From CAYOZN01 sp964408455 (GTDB lineage Bacteria; Planctomycetota; Phycisphaerae; UBA1845; UTPLA1): DNA of 64,000 nucleotides. The notes beneath the pieces were generated by a model. It was not told where the DNA came from and did not search any database. It saw only the letters and a program-made list of their open reading frames with translations. A program made the translations under genes and the position numbers. Below are positions 25,399-34,811 of this stretch, piece after piece. Where the stretch lies: the NCBI GenBank assembly GCA_964408455.1, contig CAYOZN010000005.1, positions 1-64,000 on the forward strand, read 5' to 3'. Numbering within the stretch: position 1 is the stretch's first letter; each line of letters begins with the position of its first letter.

Positions 25399-26607
25399 AT
25401 GAGTGTGCGGCGCACGCAGTACCTGGACCTGATTCACGGCCGACGCCACGGCCCGCACCACGATGCGCTGCGGGCCATGCTGGCTGGGCTCGCGGTGCTG
25501 TATCGCGGCCTGATCGGCACCCGCAATCTTTACTACACGCTGCTCTCCGCCGCGCGCAGGCGCGTGAATGCCCCCGTCATTTCCGTTGGCAACATCACTG
25601 TTGGCGGTACCGGCAAGACGCCGATGGCCGCGCATGTGGCGCAGATGCTGGTGGATCGCGGGCGGCGGCCGGCGATCCTGACGCGCGGCTACATGGGCGC
25701 CGCCGCGCGGGCCGACGGCTCCGTCGAACGGCGGATGGAAAGCGACGAGGCCCTGGTGCTCAAGCGCCGCTGCCCCGGGGCGACCATCGTGATTCATCCG
25801 GATCGCGTGGCCGGGGCCCGTGCCGCCATCGAGAAGGGCTGCGATGTGATGGTGCTGGACGACGGCTTCCAGCATCGGCGTCTCGAGCGCGACATCGACC
25901 TGGTGCTGGTCGATGCGACCGCCCCCTTCGGACTGGGCCGGATGCTGCCACGCGGCCTGCTGCGCGAGCCGGTTTCGGCACTGCGCAGGGCCGATCTGAT
26001 CGCCTTGACGCGCAGCGATCAGATCGATCCATCGGATCGCATGCTGCTGGTCTCGCGCCTGAAGCGCATCTCGGGCGACAAGCCGATCCTCTTCGCCAAA
26101 CATGCCATTGTCGGCGTCGAGGACGTGCGCGGTCAGCCCGTCGCCTCGGAGCTGACGTCGATCCAGGCCGTGGTATTTGCCGGCATCGCCAATTTCGAGA
26201 GCTTTCGCCGCACGGTGGAGGAGCTGGGCGTGCGGGTGCTCGCCGCCTACGAATATCCCGATCATCATGCCTACACGCAGGAGGAGCTGACGGGCCTGGT
26301 GGACGTGGCGCAGAGCCTGGAGGCCAACGCGGTGCTGACGACGGAGAAGGATGCGGTGAAAATCGCCGACGACTGGGACGAGGCAGGCTGCCGGCTGCTG
26401 GTGTTGCGGCTGGAGATCGCAATCGACGAGGAAGGGGAGCGCGTGCTGGCTTCGGCCATCGACCGCGTACTGGCGACCGATCGCAGCGCCGTCCGGGCGG
26501 CGCCGCAGACGAACGTGGGGCCATCGTCATTGCAGTCCTCCCGGGCTGCGGACAGCCCGGTGCTCATGGAGCCGAATCGGGCGGCGCGACATGGAGACGG
26601 CGCATGA
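25399..26607 (+). CDS. lpxK: Tetraacyldisaccharide 4'-kinase
   Basis: Encodes 402 residues. LpxK phosphorylates the lipid A disaccharide at the 4' position at the inner membrane. SVGNITVGGTGKTP (residues 62-75) is its P-loop, followed by RRPAILTRGYMG and VMVLDDGFQHRRLERDIDLVLVDA, both diagnostic, and an N-terminal membrane-associated helix. The C-terminal 50 residues are extra. TAAACT ends nine bases before the ATG, a weak promoter hint. Overlaps the next gene by ATGA. Shows that this organism makes lipid A. Confidence 0.94.
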   Translation: MSVRRTQYLDLIHGRRHGPHHDALRAMLAGLAVLYRGLIGTRNLYYTLLSAARRRVNAPVISVGNITVGGTGKTPMAAHVAQMLVDRGRRPAILTRGYMGAAARADGSVERRMESDEALVLKRRCPGATIVIHPDRVAGARAAIEKGCDVMVLDDGFQHRRLERDIDLVLVDATAPFGLGRMLPRGLLREPVSALRRADLIALTRSDQIDPSDRMLLVSRLKRISGDKPILFAKHAIVGVEDVRGQPVASELTSIQAVVFAGIANFESFRRTVEELGVRVLAAYEYPDHHAYTQEELTGLVDVAQSLEANAVLTTEKDAVKIADDWDEAGCRLLVLRLEIAIDEEGERVLASAIDRVLATDRSAVRAAPQTNVGPSSLQSSRAADSPVLMEPNRAARHGDGA

Positions 26608-27566
26608 CCAGACGCTATGAGCCGATGGATTTGAGGCGGCTTCGCACCTATTCCATCCGCGAGCGGGCTCACAAGTTCGACGTGGAGGCGATGGCGGGGC
26701 TGTGCGACCAGGGCGCGTCTTTCCGCGCCTTCTGGGAGTCGCTGCCGCCTTATCTCGGGGCCGGCGAGTTGAAGGCCGTCGTCAATGCCATCATTTCGGC
26801 ACGCAAGGCAGGGCGGCCGGTGGTGTTCGCCATGGGGGCCCACCTGGTGAAAGTGGGCTGCTCGACGATCGTGTGCGATCTGATCCGTCGCGGCCTGGTG
26901 ACGGCCCTCGCCATGAACGGGGCCACCGCCATCCACGACGTCGAAGTCGCCACCATCGGCCAGACCAGCGAAGAAGTCGGCGACACCATCGGCGACGGCA
27001 GCTTCGGCATGGTGGAGGAGACGCCCGGCTTCTTCGCCGAGGCCATGCGCCTTGCGAGCCGTCCGGACATGGGCCTGGGGGAGGCCGTCGCCGAACACCT
27101 GCTTCGCGTTCGCGCGCCCAATATCGACCGAAGCATCCTGGCGGCAGCCGGCGAAAAGCAGTTGCCGATCGCCGTGCACGTCGCCATGGGAACTGACACA
27201 ATTCACATGCACGCCGGCGTGGCGGAAAGCGATCTGCTCCGCAGAAGCACGATCGACTTTCGCCTGATATGCAGCGTGGTGGCCGATCTGGGCACGGAGG
27301 CCGCGGGCGAACCCGGCGGCGTCTGGGTCAACATCGGCTCCTCGGTCATCTTGCCCGAGGTGTTCCTCAAGGCGGTCGCCGTCGCCCGCAACACCGGCGC
27401 GAATCTGGATGCCATGGTGACGGCGAACCTGGATATGGTCCGCCACTACCGGCCGAGCCAGAATGTGATCGGGCGGCCTGTGAAATCCGGCATGGGGCAC
27501 CATGTGACCGGCCATCACGAAATCCTGCTTCCCTTGTTGCGGCAGGCGCTGGTGGAATTATGGTAG
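26604..27566 (+). CDS. Deoxyhypusine synthase-like protein
   Basis: Encodes 320 residues. FAMGAHLVKVGCSTIVCDLIRRGLVTALAMNGATAIHDVE resembles the NAD-binding core of deoxyhypusine synthase, but the active-site Lys region of the true enzyme is not evident. Other conserved stretches are GDGSFGMVEETPGFF, VAMGTDTIHMH and VWVNIGSSVILPEVF. Bacteria lack hypusinated eIF5A, so the real role is unknown; related bacterial proteins act as homospermidine synthases. It overlaps lpxK and precedes the GmhB-like gene, hinting at an envelope role. Confidence 0.7.
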   Translation: MTRRYEPMDLRRLRTYSIRERAHKFDVEAMAGLCDQGASFRAFWESLPPYLGAGELKAVVNAIISARKAGRPVVFAMGAHLVKVGCSTIVCDLIRRGLVTALAMNGATAIHDVEVATIGQTSEEVGDTIGDGSFGMVEETPGFFAEAMRLASRPDMGLGEAVAEHLLRVRAPNIDRSILAAAGEKQLPIAVHVAMGTDTIHMHAGVAESDLLRRSTIDFRLICSVVADLGTEAAGEPGGVWVNIGSSVILPEVFLKAVAVARNTGANLDAMVTANLDMVRHYRPSQNVIGRPVKSGMGHHVTGHHEILLPLLRQALVELW

Positions 27567-27694
27567 GCAGGAGGTTTGCAACAAGAGGAACGCAAAAGCG
27601 TAGAATGGCAATACGGATGATCGACGCGGCTTGATTTTCTCGTCGCATTCTTCATTTTGCGTTCGGCACTTTTCATTGGTCCGCGCAACACGCT

Positions 27695-29377
27695 ATGAGC
27701 GATGTCGCCCCATCCGAGCCACGCCCCGCCGTCTTCGTCGATCGCGACAACACGCTGATCGATGATCCCGGCTATCTGCGCGATCCGGCGCAGGTGCGGC
27801 TGCTGCCCGGCGTGGCCCAGGCCGTGGCGCGGCTGCGAGCCGAAGGTTTTCCCGTCGTCGTCGTCAGCAACCAGTCCGGCGTAGCCCGCGGCTACTTTAC
27901 CGAGGACGAACTCGCTCTGGTTCACCAGCGCATGCAGGACCTGTTGCGCAAGGAGGGCGACGGCGTCGACGCGATCTACTACTGCCCTTACCTGACCGGG
28001 CCGGACGCCGTGCTGGAGGAGTATCGCCGCGACAGCGACTTGCGCAAGCCCAAGCCCGGCATGCTGTTCAAGGCGGCCGAGGAGATGCGGCTGGACCTGT
28101 CGCTGTCGTGGATGGTGGGCGACTCCAGCCGCGACGTGCAGGCGGGCCGCTCGGCCGGCTGCCGGACCATCATGATCGGCAAGGCGGCCCTGAAGACCGA
28201 GGTCATGCCCGACTATTTCGCGGCCGATGTGCCGCGGGCGGCGGACATCATCATCGGCGAGTTGCACAACGCGCGAACCCGCGCAGCAGCCGAAAAGGCG
28301 GCAGCCGAGACGCGTGCCAGGGAGGAGGCACTGGCGGCGGAAAAGGCCCAGCGCGCCGCCGAGGCCGCCGAACGTGCCCGACAGGCCGAGGCCGAGGCAC
28401 GGCAGCGTGCCGAACGAGAGGCCCAGGCGCGTGCCGAGCGCGAAGCCCGGGAGCGTGCCCGGCAGGAGGCTGAGGCCGCCGAGCGCGCGCGAATACAGGC
28501 GGAGGCTGCGGCAAAATCCCGGGCGGAGGCCGAAGAGCGCGAACGGGCCGCGGCAGAGCGGGCCCGCGCGGAACGCGAAGCGACAGAACGCGCCCGCGCC
28601 GAGGCCGAAGCCGCCGAACGCCAGCGCGAAAAGGCCGAAGCTGCGGAACGCGCGAGACTCGACGCCGAGCGGGCCGAGCGGGAACGTGTGCGGGTCGAAG
28701 CGGAACGGGTGCACGCAGAACGAGAACGGGAGCAGATGGCGCGGACCACAGGCAAGACGGCATCAGAAAACGAACGCGGACAAGTCGCGAATGCGGGTTC
28801 GGCGGATCGATACGCCAGTACGCTTACGCGTACGGCCATCAGCCATGCGGCGGAGGAGGAGCCCGATGCAAGCGGTCCGGCGGCCGCCGCCGATGAGGAG
28901 CCGGCCCGAACGCTGGTCCAGGAGACGATGCGCTCCTATCGTACGCCGCTCAAGCCGGAGCGATCGCGGAATGACGACGACGGTGCGGCAGCGGCGCGCG
29001 AGGACGCTTTTCGACTGCGCAGTGACCCGGAGGCAGAAACGGTCCAGCCTCGAACCGAGGTCGAAGCCCATCCTACTAGTCACGCTCGGGAGGCCGGTCG
29101 CGCCGGCGAAACCGGCGCGACTTCCAACCAGAGCGAAGTGCTGCTGTCGCAGATTCTCGACGAATTGCGGGCGACCCGGCGGGAGCAGCGGTTCACGGAA
29201 TTCTCCTTCGCCCAGCTTGCCGGCGCTATCGCACAGGCCTTTGCGCTGTGCGCTGTCGGATTTGGGCTGTACTCGGCGATCGGCGGCGATTTGCCGGGGG
29301 CTCAAGTGCGGCTGCTCCTCGGCATCGCCTTTCAAATGATGGCCCTGTCCGGGTTCATCATCTCCCGCCGCAAATAG
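27695..29377 (+). CDS. GmhB-like HAD phosphatase fused to coiled coil and membrane anchor
   Basis: Encodes 560 residues. Residues 10-190 are a HAD phosphatase of the heptose bisphosphate (GmhB) type: FVDRDNTLIDDPGYL, VVVVSNQSGVARGYFTEDEL, RKPKPGM and WMVGDSSRDVQAG. DRDN replaces the usual DRDG, and the zinc loop is reduced to CPYLTG, lacking its His pair and later Cys. Residues 195-345 are an uninterrupted Ala/Glu/Arg coiled coil, then an acidic linker. Two membrane segments close the protein (about 510-556). The phosphatase is therefore tethered to a membrane. Confidence 0.87.
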   Translation: MSDVAPSEPRPAVFVDRDNTLIDDPGYLRDPAQVRLLPGVAQAVARLRAEGFPVVVVSNQSGVARGYFTEDELALVHQRMQDLLRKEGDGVDAIYYCPYLTGPDAVLEEYRRDSDLRKPKPGMLFKAAEEMRLDLSLSWMVGDSSRDVQAGRSAGCRTIMIGKAALKTEVMPDYFAADVPRAADIIIGELHNARTRAAAEKAAAETRAREEALAAEKAQRAAEAAERARQAEAEARQRAEREAQARAEREARERARQEAEAAERARIQAEAAAKSRAEAEERERAAAERARAEREATERARAEAEAAERQREKAEAAERARLDAERAERERVRVEAERVHAEREREQMARTTGKTASENERGQVANAGSADRYASTLTRTAISHAAEEEPDASGPAAAADEEPARTLVQETMRSYRTPLKPERSRNDDDGAAAAREDAFRLRSDPEAETVQPRTEVEAHPTSHAREAGRAGETGATSNQSEVLLSQILDELRATRREQRFTEFSFAQLAGAIAQAFALCAVGFGLYSAIGGDLPGAQVRLLLGIAFQMMALSGFIISRRK

Positions 29378-29692
29378 GCCCCGCGGCCGCCCAGGGTGCG
29401 AATCGCGGATTACCGGGCCTTTCCAAGAGCTACGGGCCGCGTTTTCCGTCGCCTGCATTTCGCTCGAGATGCACGCCCATGGTCGCCAAACGAACTTTCT
29501 CGTCCGCGGCCGCGCGCTTCGCCTTCTGCAAATCGCTTTGCGAGCGTGCGCATGTCCCGTAGAATACGAATATTCCGGCTGGCACGGGCCGCCCCTCCCG
29601 CGGCCCGGCAATGCCTGCGGCCCTCGCCCCTTGCGGCGGGTCCTACCGCCGCCAACCAGCTTTGCACACGGCAACAGTGGGGTTGATCTTTC
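29378..29692. other. Intergenic, no gene seen
   Basis: 315 bases between two same-strand genes. Short open frames have no start context or protein-like composition. TAGAATAC at 29560-29567 could be a -10 box, but no convincing -35 is upstream. Confidence 0.5.
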
Positions 29693-30991
29693 ATGAAGGT
29701 GCGCTGCCCGCGTTGTGAAAAGAAACTGAACATTCCCGACAAGTACGCGGGCAAGGCAGTCCGCTGCCCGGCCTGTAACCAGGCCTTTAACGTGCCCAAG
29801 CTGGCGGTCGCCGTCGGCGCGGCCGGGGGTCGAGGCGGGCTCGATCTGGAGGGCCTCGCGGCCCTGGAGGCGCAGACGCAGCAACTATCCGACGAAGACC
29901 GCACGGCACTGGAGTCCGCTGCCGCTCCCGGCGAGGCGCTCGATCCCACGGTGCGCATATGCCCGCACTGCGGCACCAAGGTCAAGGCGGCGAACGCCAC
30001 GGTCGATATCCTCTGCTCGCACTGCTGGAAGGCCATCCCCGGCCAGGGCGGCGGAGGCTTTGAATCCAAGAAAAAAGTCGCCAATAAAACGATCACCGCC
30101 ACCGGCGCCGGTGGCTTCTATGCCGAGCTGTTCTCAAGCCTGACCTATCCGCTCAGCGCGATTCACTCGCTGGCCGCCGCAGCGCTCATCGCCTTTGGTG
30201 CGGCCATCGTGCCGGTCGCCGTGATGACGGCACTCGCCAACACGATGGAAATGTCGAACGTCGGCACGGTGGAGGGCGTCAAGGAAGCCGACCTGTCCGG
30301 CGTGTCGATGGTGCTGACGATGATCTTCGGGGCGGAGGTGTTCTTTGCCGCCGCCGTGGCGATCCACGCCTTCTTCGACGTCGTGCGGACGACGACGATC
30401 GGCGACGATGCTGCGCCGAAGCTGAACTTCAATCCCAACGCGTGGGCGAAGAGCCTCGGCTCGTATCTGGCCCTGTCGGCATACCTGAGCGTCGCGTCCT
30501 ATGTGGTCGCCTTTCTGACGCTGGACGCGGAAAAGGCGATGGCGGCACTGGAAAGCGGCGATATTCAGTTGCTCGCCACCGAGTCGGGCTTCACGAAATA
30601 CATCTTCGGTATGTGCGTGGTTTCGTTCTTCATTCCCATGAACCTGATCGGCATCGCCCTGGGCAACATCGGGCAGGGGCTCAACCCCGCCCGCGTCGCG
30701 AAATCCGCCGCGCGGACGCACGCCCATTACATATTCCTCGTGCTCATCGTATGCGTATACGGCGCCTTGTTCAGCTTCGGCTTCATCGCCATTTCATTCG
30801 GCTGGTTCTTCCCCAAGATGGAAGAGATGTTCGCCCAGTCGGGCGAGGGCAAGCTGGTCGATGTGGCCCTGGCCCTGCTCGCCTGGGGCGTGGTGATGGC
30901 CAGCTTCTTCTACGGCTCCTACGTCATCGCCCGGTTGCACGGGCTGTTCTCGCGCACCTTCCGTAAGCAACTGGAGTTCGGCACGCGCTGA
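29693..30991 (+). CDS. MJ0042-type zinc-ribbon membrane protein
   Basis: Encodes 432 residues. VRCPRCEKKLNIPDKYAGKAVRCPACNQAFNVP is an MJ0042-type ribbon (CxxC...CxxC), a second ribbon CPHCGTKVKAA...CSHCWKAIPG follows near residue 85, and then about five or six membrane segments from residue 155 to the end. The layout resembles membrane proteins with a zinc sensor or binding head. Role unknown. Confidence 0.85.
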   Translation: MKVRCPRCEKKLNIPDKYAGKAVRCPACNQAFNVPKLAVAVGAAGGRGGLDLEGLAALEAQTQQLSDEDRTALESAAAPGEALDPTVRICPHCGTKVKAANATVDILCSHCWKAIPGQGGGGFESKKKVANKTITATGAGGFYAELFSSLTYPLSAIHSLAAAALIAFGAAIVPVAVMTALANTMEMSNVGTVEGVKEADLSGVSMVLTMIFGAEVFFAAAVAIHAFFDVVRTTTIGDDAAPKLNFNPNAWAKSLGSYLALSAYLSVASYVVAFLTLDAEKAMAALESGDIQLLATESGFTKYIFGMCVVSFFIPMNLIGIALGNIGQGLNPARVAKSAARTHAHYIFLVLIVCVYGALFSFGFIAISFGWFFPKMEEMFAQSGEGKLVDVALALLAWGVVMASFFYGSYVIARLHGLFSRTFRKQLEFGTR

Positions 30992-31135
30992 TCGCGGCAT
31001 CCATCAGACTTTGCCCCGAAGCTCATTGACGAATCTGCGGGCGCCAGCTTAGGCTTGCCGGCCAAGGGTCAAGAAGGCGACTTCATCGTCGCATCCAATC
31101 TCGTCGCCGTCAAAGATATTTCAAAAGCCAGTCGC

Positions 31136-31158
31136 GCCGGAGCCGAATGCGCTCCGGC
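31136..31158. repeat. Perfect hairpin upstream of a secreted protein gene
   Basis: GCCGGAGC and GCTCCGGC (8-bp arms, loop CGAATGC). It lies 34 bases before the next start codon and could fold in the leader mRNA. Confidence 0.55.
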
Positions 31159-31192
31159 ACCCTGGTGCGTGTCTCATTCGAGAGGAATGATC

Positions 31193-32662
31193 ATGTTGCA
31201 GACCATCGTGCTCGCATCGTTCCTTTTCATCGGACCAAACGAACAAAAAGGGCCGGTGCCGGAAATACTGGCACGCTCGATCAGCCGCCGCATGTCGTTC
31301 GAGACTGCGTACTTCAAGTATGATCAATTCAAGCGTGCAAACCTTACCAACGCAATGATTCAGTCTCGCTTCGAGACTCGGATGAGTAGGGAAGGCACGT
31401 ACTGGCACGACATGGGCGATTCAAACGGTGTGTTGCTGAGAGATTTCAACAACGGGCAACCGATCTTGAACGTCGGGTACGCGTGCTCGCCGAAGCATAC
31501 CGTGCGATGCCGGGAGTCGGGCGACGAGTGGTTCCGGCACGACGGGGAGCAGATGCTCAGGGCCTGTAAGGCCGAACTATCTCCCGATCAATTCGACCTT
31601 GCAGATCCGCGCTCCTTCGGCCTGTCCGTCAAGGACCTGCGAGACACTTCGCCGGCGCAGTTTCTTGAAAAGCTTCAGTCCTTGAGCGGTCGATGGTCTC
31701 AACGGGAAAAGGACGGCAAGATTGAAGTAACGCTGACTAATGGTTCGCCGGACGAGGAGCACTCAGAGCTAATTTATGTAATCGATCCTAACAAGGACGA
31801 CGCGATCATAGCAATTCACGGCTATGTCGTTCAGCCGGATGGAAGCCGAAAGGCTTACGTTACCACGACCAACGAATACAAACGAATGGGCAATCGCTGG
31901 TGGCTCTCGAAATCCGAATATCACATGCACCCGGGGCACACGTTTGAGACTGTCGTCGTTCACCACGCGGAATTCGACCGGCCGGACCATCCTAAAATCA
32001 AGAATGCCGACGTGCTGAAGGTGCCCGCGGGCGTCAGGCTTGCAGACTTCCGCGTTCCACCTGACGGCCAGAGCCGGAAGCTCGATCGCTACCTGGGCAA
32101 TGGCGAAGTCGTCTCCGACGAGCAGTGGCAGCAGATCAAGGACCAGTACGATCTGGCCGCCGTGGAGAAATGGGAAAAGGAGCAGCGCGCCATCGGAATC
32201 GGCACATTCCCCAAATGGTGGAATGCCGACGATTCGACATTCGGCCTCGAAGGCGTGGCCCACACGCCCGACCTGTGGGAGGCCTACGTGCGCCGCTGGA
32301 TATTGAAGTTCAACCACGACACGGTATCTGCAGTCTCGCTTTCGCAGCAGTCCGCCAAGTCCGCCCTGAGCGCGGCACAGATCGAATCGGCATGGGCCAT
32401 CTACCGCGACTGCCGCAAGCAGGCCGAGCCAATCGTCAAACGAATGAAGGAAGAAGCCGAGGCCGCCCGCGCCACCGATGCAAAACGCGCGGCCGATGCA
32501 AATCGCGCCGGCGAGACAAGTTCACCGTCGACTGACCGTCCAGCCGAGCCGAAGCCGAACCGGCACGAGCGCAGGCTCGCCGAGATCTTTGACACACTGA
32601 AGAAGCGGCTGAACACATTGCTTCTGACAAAGCAGGCATCGGAGCTGAAGGCCAGGGAATAA
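31193..32662 (+). CDS. Secreted hypothetical protein with C-terminal helical domain
   Basis: Encodes 489 residues from the ATG at 31193, seven bases after GAGAGG; the frame is open further upstream. The N-terminal segment LQTIVLASFLFIG is a short signal peptide. The middle 300 residues are beta-rich (SEYHMHPGHTFETVVVHH; DVLKVPAGVRLADFRVPPDG). The last 110 are helical and charged (SALSAAQIESAWAIYRDCRKQAEPIVKRMKEE ... RRLAEIFDTLKKRLN), like CpxP/Spy-style domains. Its C-terminus resembles that of the protein at 34812-35957. Confidence 0.7.
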   Translation: MLQTIVLASFLFIGPNEQKGPVPEILARSISRRMSFETAYFKYDQFKRANLTNAMIQSRFETRMSREGTYWHDMGDSNGVLLRDFNNGQPILNVGYACSPKHTVRCRESGDEWFRHDGEQMLRACKAELSPDQFDLADPRSFGLSVKDLRDTSPAQFLEKLQSLSGRWSQREKDGKIEVTLTNGSPDEEHSELIYVIDPNKDDAIIAIHGYVVQPDGSRKAYVTTTNEYKRMGNRWWLSKSEYHMHPGHTFETVVVHHAEFDRPDHPKIKNADVLKVPAGVRLADFRVPPDGQSRKLDRYLGNGEVVSDEQWQQIKDQYDLAAVEKWEKEQRAIGIGTFPKWWNADDSTFGLEGVAHTPDLWEAYVRRWILKFNHDTVSAVSLSQQSAKSALSAAQIESAWAIYRDCRKQAEPIVKRMKEEAEAARATDAKRAADANRAGETSSPSTDRPAEPKPNRHERRLAEIFDTLKKRLNTLLLTKQASELKARE

Positions 32663-32721
32663 ACGTTCGCGATGCCGCGAGGGCGGGGAGCAAATCGTCA
32701 GGAATCGCCGGGCTTCACGGA

Positions 32722-32815
32722 GCCCCGGCCTGTGGCCGGGGTCACGCGCGTGGCATAACCCCGAAGTGTGCGTGCGAGGGTGAGTTTTCTTCCAAACCCC
32801 GTGCACAGCACGGGG
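32722..32815. repeat. Two GC hairpins between convergent genes
   Basis: CCCCGGCC-TGT-GGCCGGGG (32723-32741) and CCCCGTG-CACAG-CACGGGG (32797-32815). No T-run on either side. They may end or protect both converging transcripts. Confidence 0.7.
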
Positions 32816-32848
32816 CTCTGTTCTCAACTCGGAACGGCACAAAGCACC

Positions 32849-34732
32849 TCACGCCGTCTGCTTGCGAATGATCATGTCAAAATTCCGCACCATCGACGAG
32901 CGGAGCTGATATCCCACCAGCATATAGACCGCCGCCGAGCAGAAGGCGGCGATGAAGGCGACGGTGCGGCTGGCCGTCAGCATGTCCCGCGCGATCGCGC
33001 GGGTGCCGCCGCTGATCGCCGTCTCCGGATCGATCGCCATCAGGCAGGCCGTGACCGGTGTGATGGGCATGAAGAATGCCGTGATCAGGTGCGTGTCGCC
33101 GGCCCCCTGCACGCCGAAGGCGCAGCCGGTTGTCAGGCCGAAGACGGCCATGATGATGAACATCGAGCTGAACACGGCCCCCAGCGTCTTCTTGTTCTTG
33201 ATCGAGGCCGACAAGCCGATCATGCAGGCAAACGCGGTGAACGCCACCAGCAGCACCGGCATCGTGATGAGCGACTCCATCGGGGCGACCGGCCCCTGGG
33301 CCGACCGCATGCGCCCCGACACCAGGTCAAACAGCACGAACAGGCCGACGGTCACGTACGGCACGATGAGCATGGGCCCGGCGGCATTGACCAGGCCGCG
33401 GATCTTGCCGGTGATGATCTTCTCGCTGGTCAGCGGCGTGGCCAGGATGAGCTCGAGGGTGTTCGACTCCTTCTCGCGTGTCATCGACGTGGCAGCGGTG
33501 GTGGTGGCGATGAACAGGGCGATGAAGACCTCGGTGACCACGAGCAGATAGAGCCATTCGCGCGTATCGGCGACGTTGAAGTTCTTCGTGCCGTAGTTGA
33601 CGAGCAGGACCAGCGCCAGGATCAGTCCGGCGGCATAAAGCGCGTATCGCGTCCACACGCCGCCGCCGGCGGCAGCGCTGGTCACGCTCTCGCGCCAGGC
33701 GATGGGGTTCTTGCGGACGGTGCGGGCCTGGCGGGCGCTGGCGTCGCGGCCGCCGGCTTCGCTGCCCTCTTCCTCCGGCCGGCCGACGTGACCGGCCGAG
33801 CCCACTTCCCGGCCGAAAATCCGCGAGAAGAACGTCGGCTCGCCCTCCTTGGCCCCGCGGCGGACGAAGAACAGGCTCAGTACGATGAGCGCCGCTGAAA
33901 TCAGTGCCGAGCCGACGACATAGGCATAGTGCGGGGCCGACAGGATGAATGCGCCGACGGAGCCGTAGTGCGCCACGGCGCCGTACTCGGGCGCCGGCGT
34001 TTCGCCCATGACCACATCCAGCGCCAGGAACGGGTGCACCGCGGCCAGCCAGCTCATCCGCGCCATCTTGCCGGGGGCCGGCTCCGCCTCGGGCGGAATG
34101 AGGGTGCGCGAACCGAGGGCGTACACCACGATCAGGTAGATGGCGATGGCCATGTAAAAGGTGAAGATCGTCCGGCCGGTGCCGATCTTCACCACGCTGA
34201 TGGCGATGGCCAGGGTACCGGTGAGCAGGGCGGTCGCCGCGGCAAGGGCGATGGACTGTGCAATTTTGTCGCCGGTCACGCCGCCATAGACCATCATGAT
34301 GCAGAAGAGCGGGATGCCGGCCAACAGCAGGGCGAAGACGAAATAGAGCCGGCTGAGCAACGAACCCAGCACGATCTGACCGTTCGACAGCGGCGTCGAA
34401 AGCAGGATGTTGTAGGTCTGCGAGTTCTTCTCCTGCGTGATGGCGCTGGAGGCGAAGATGGGGGCGATGACGCAGACCATGAAGAGCTGAATGGCCGAGA
34501 CGTGCTTGAAGACGAACGTCGCGTTCTTGGCAAGATCGGCGAGCGAGGCGCCGCTGCTCGACGTGAAGATCACGCCGATGCACACGGCGACGGCCAGCAC
34601 CAGCAGGTAGCCAAGGCGAATGAACAGGTGCTGGGCGCGCTTGCTGCCGGAGGCGACGACGCGCACGAGAATCGGATTGGCCGGCACCAGCCGCCAGAAC
34701 CAGTGACCCAGGTCTTTCAGGATGGTCGGCAT
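32849..34732 (-). CDS. ABC-2 type transporter permease
   Basis: Encodes 627 residues with about twelve membrane segments in two halves (20-340 and 365-615), each with the QEKNSQTYNILLSTPLSNGQIVLGS or REKESNTLELILATPLTSEKIITGK signature of ABC-2 permeases. The two halves show it is a fused dimer. It ends the minus-strand ABC cluster from 39298. Confidence 0.9.
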   Translation of the reverse strand: MPTILKDLGHWFWRLVPANPILVRVVASGSKRAQHLFIRLGYLLVLAVAVCIGVIFTSSSGASLADLAKNATFVFKHVSAIQLFMVCVIAPIFASSAITQEKNSQTYNILLSTPLSNGQIVLGSLLSRLYFVFALLLAGIPLFCIMMVYGGVTGDKIAQSIALAAATALLTGTLAIAISVVKIGTGRTIFTFYMAIAIYLIVVYALGSRTLIPPEAEPAPGKMARMSWLAAVHPFLALDVVMGETPAPEYGAVAHYGSVGAFILSAPHYAYVVGSALISAALIVLSLFFVRRGAKEGEPTFFSRIFGREVGSAGHVGRPEEEGSEAGGRDASARQARTVRKNPIAWRESVTSAAAGGGVWTRYALYAAGLILALVLLVNYGTKNFNVADTREWLYLLVVTEVFIALFIATTTAATSMTREKESNTLELILATPLTSEKIITGKIRGLVNAAGPMLIVPYVTVGLFVLFDLVSGRMRSAQGPVAPMESLITMPVLLVAFTAFACMIGLSASIKNKKTLGAVFSSMFIIMAVFGLTTGCAFGVQGAGDTHLITAFFMPITPVTACLMAIDPETAISGGTRAIARDMLTASRTVAFIAAFCSAAVYMLVGYQLRSSMVRNFDMIIRKQTA

Positions 34733-34811
34733 GTGATTACTTCAAGCATCGATGGAGCGGACAGCCGAGGATCCCAAACCAACCTATCCCGACCATCGGT
34801 GTTCATTCCCG

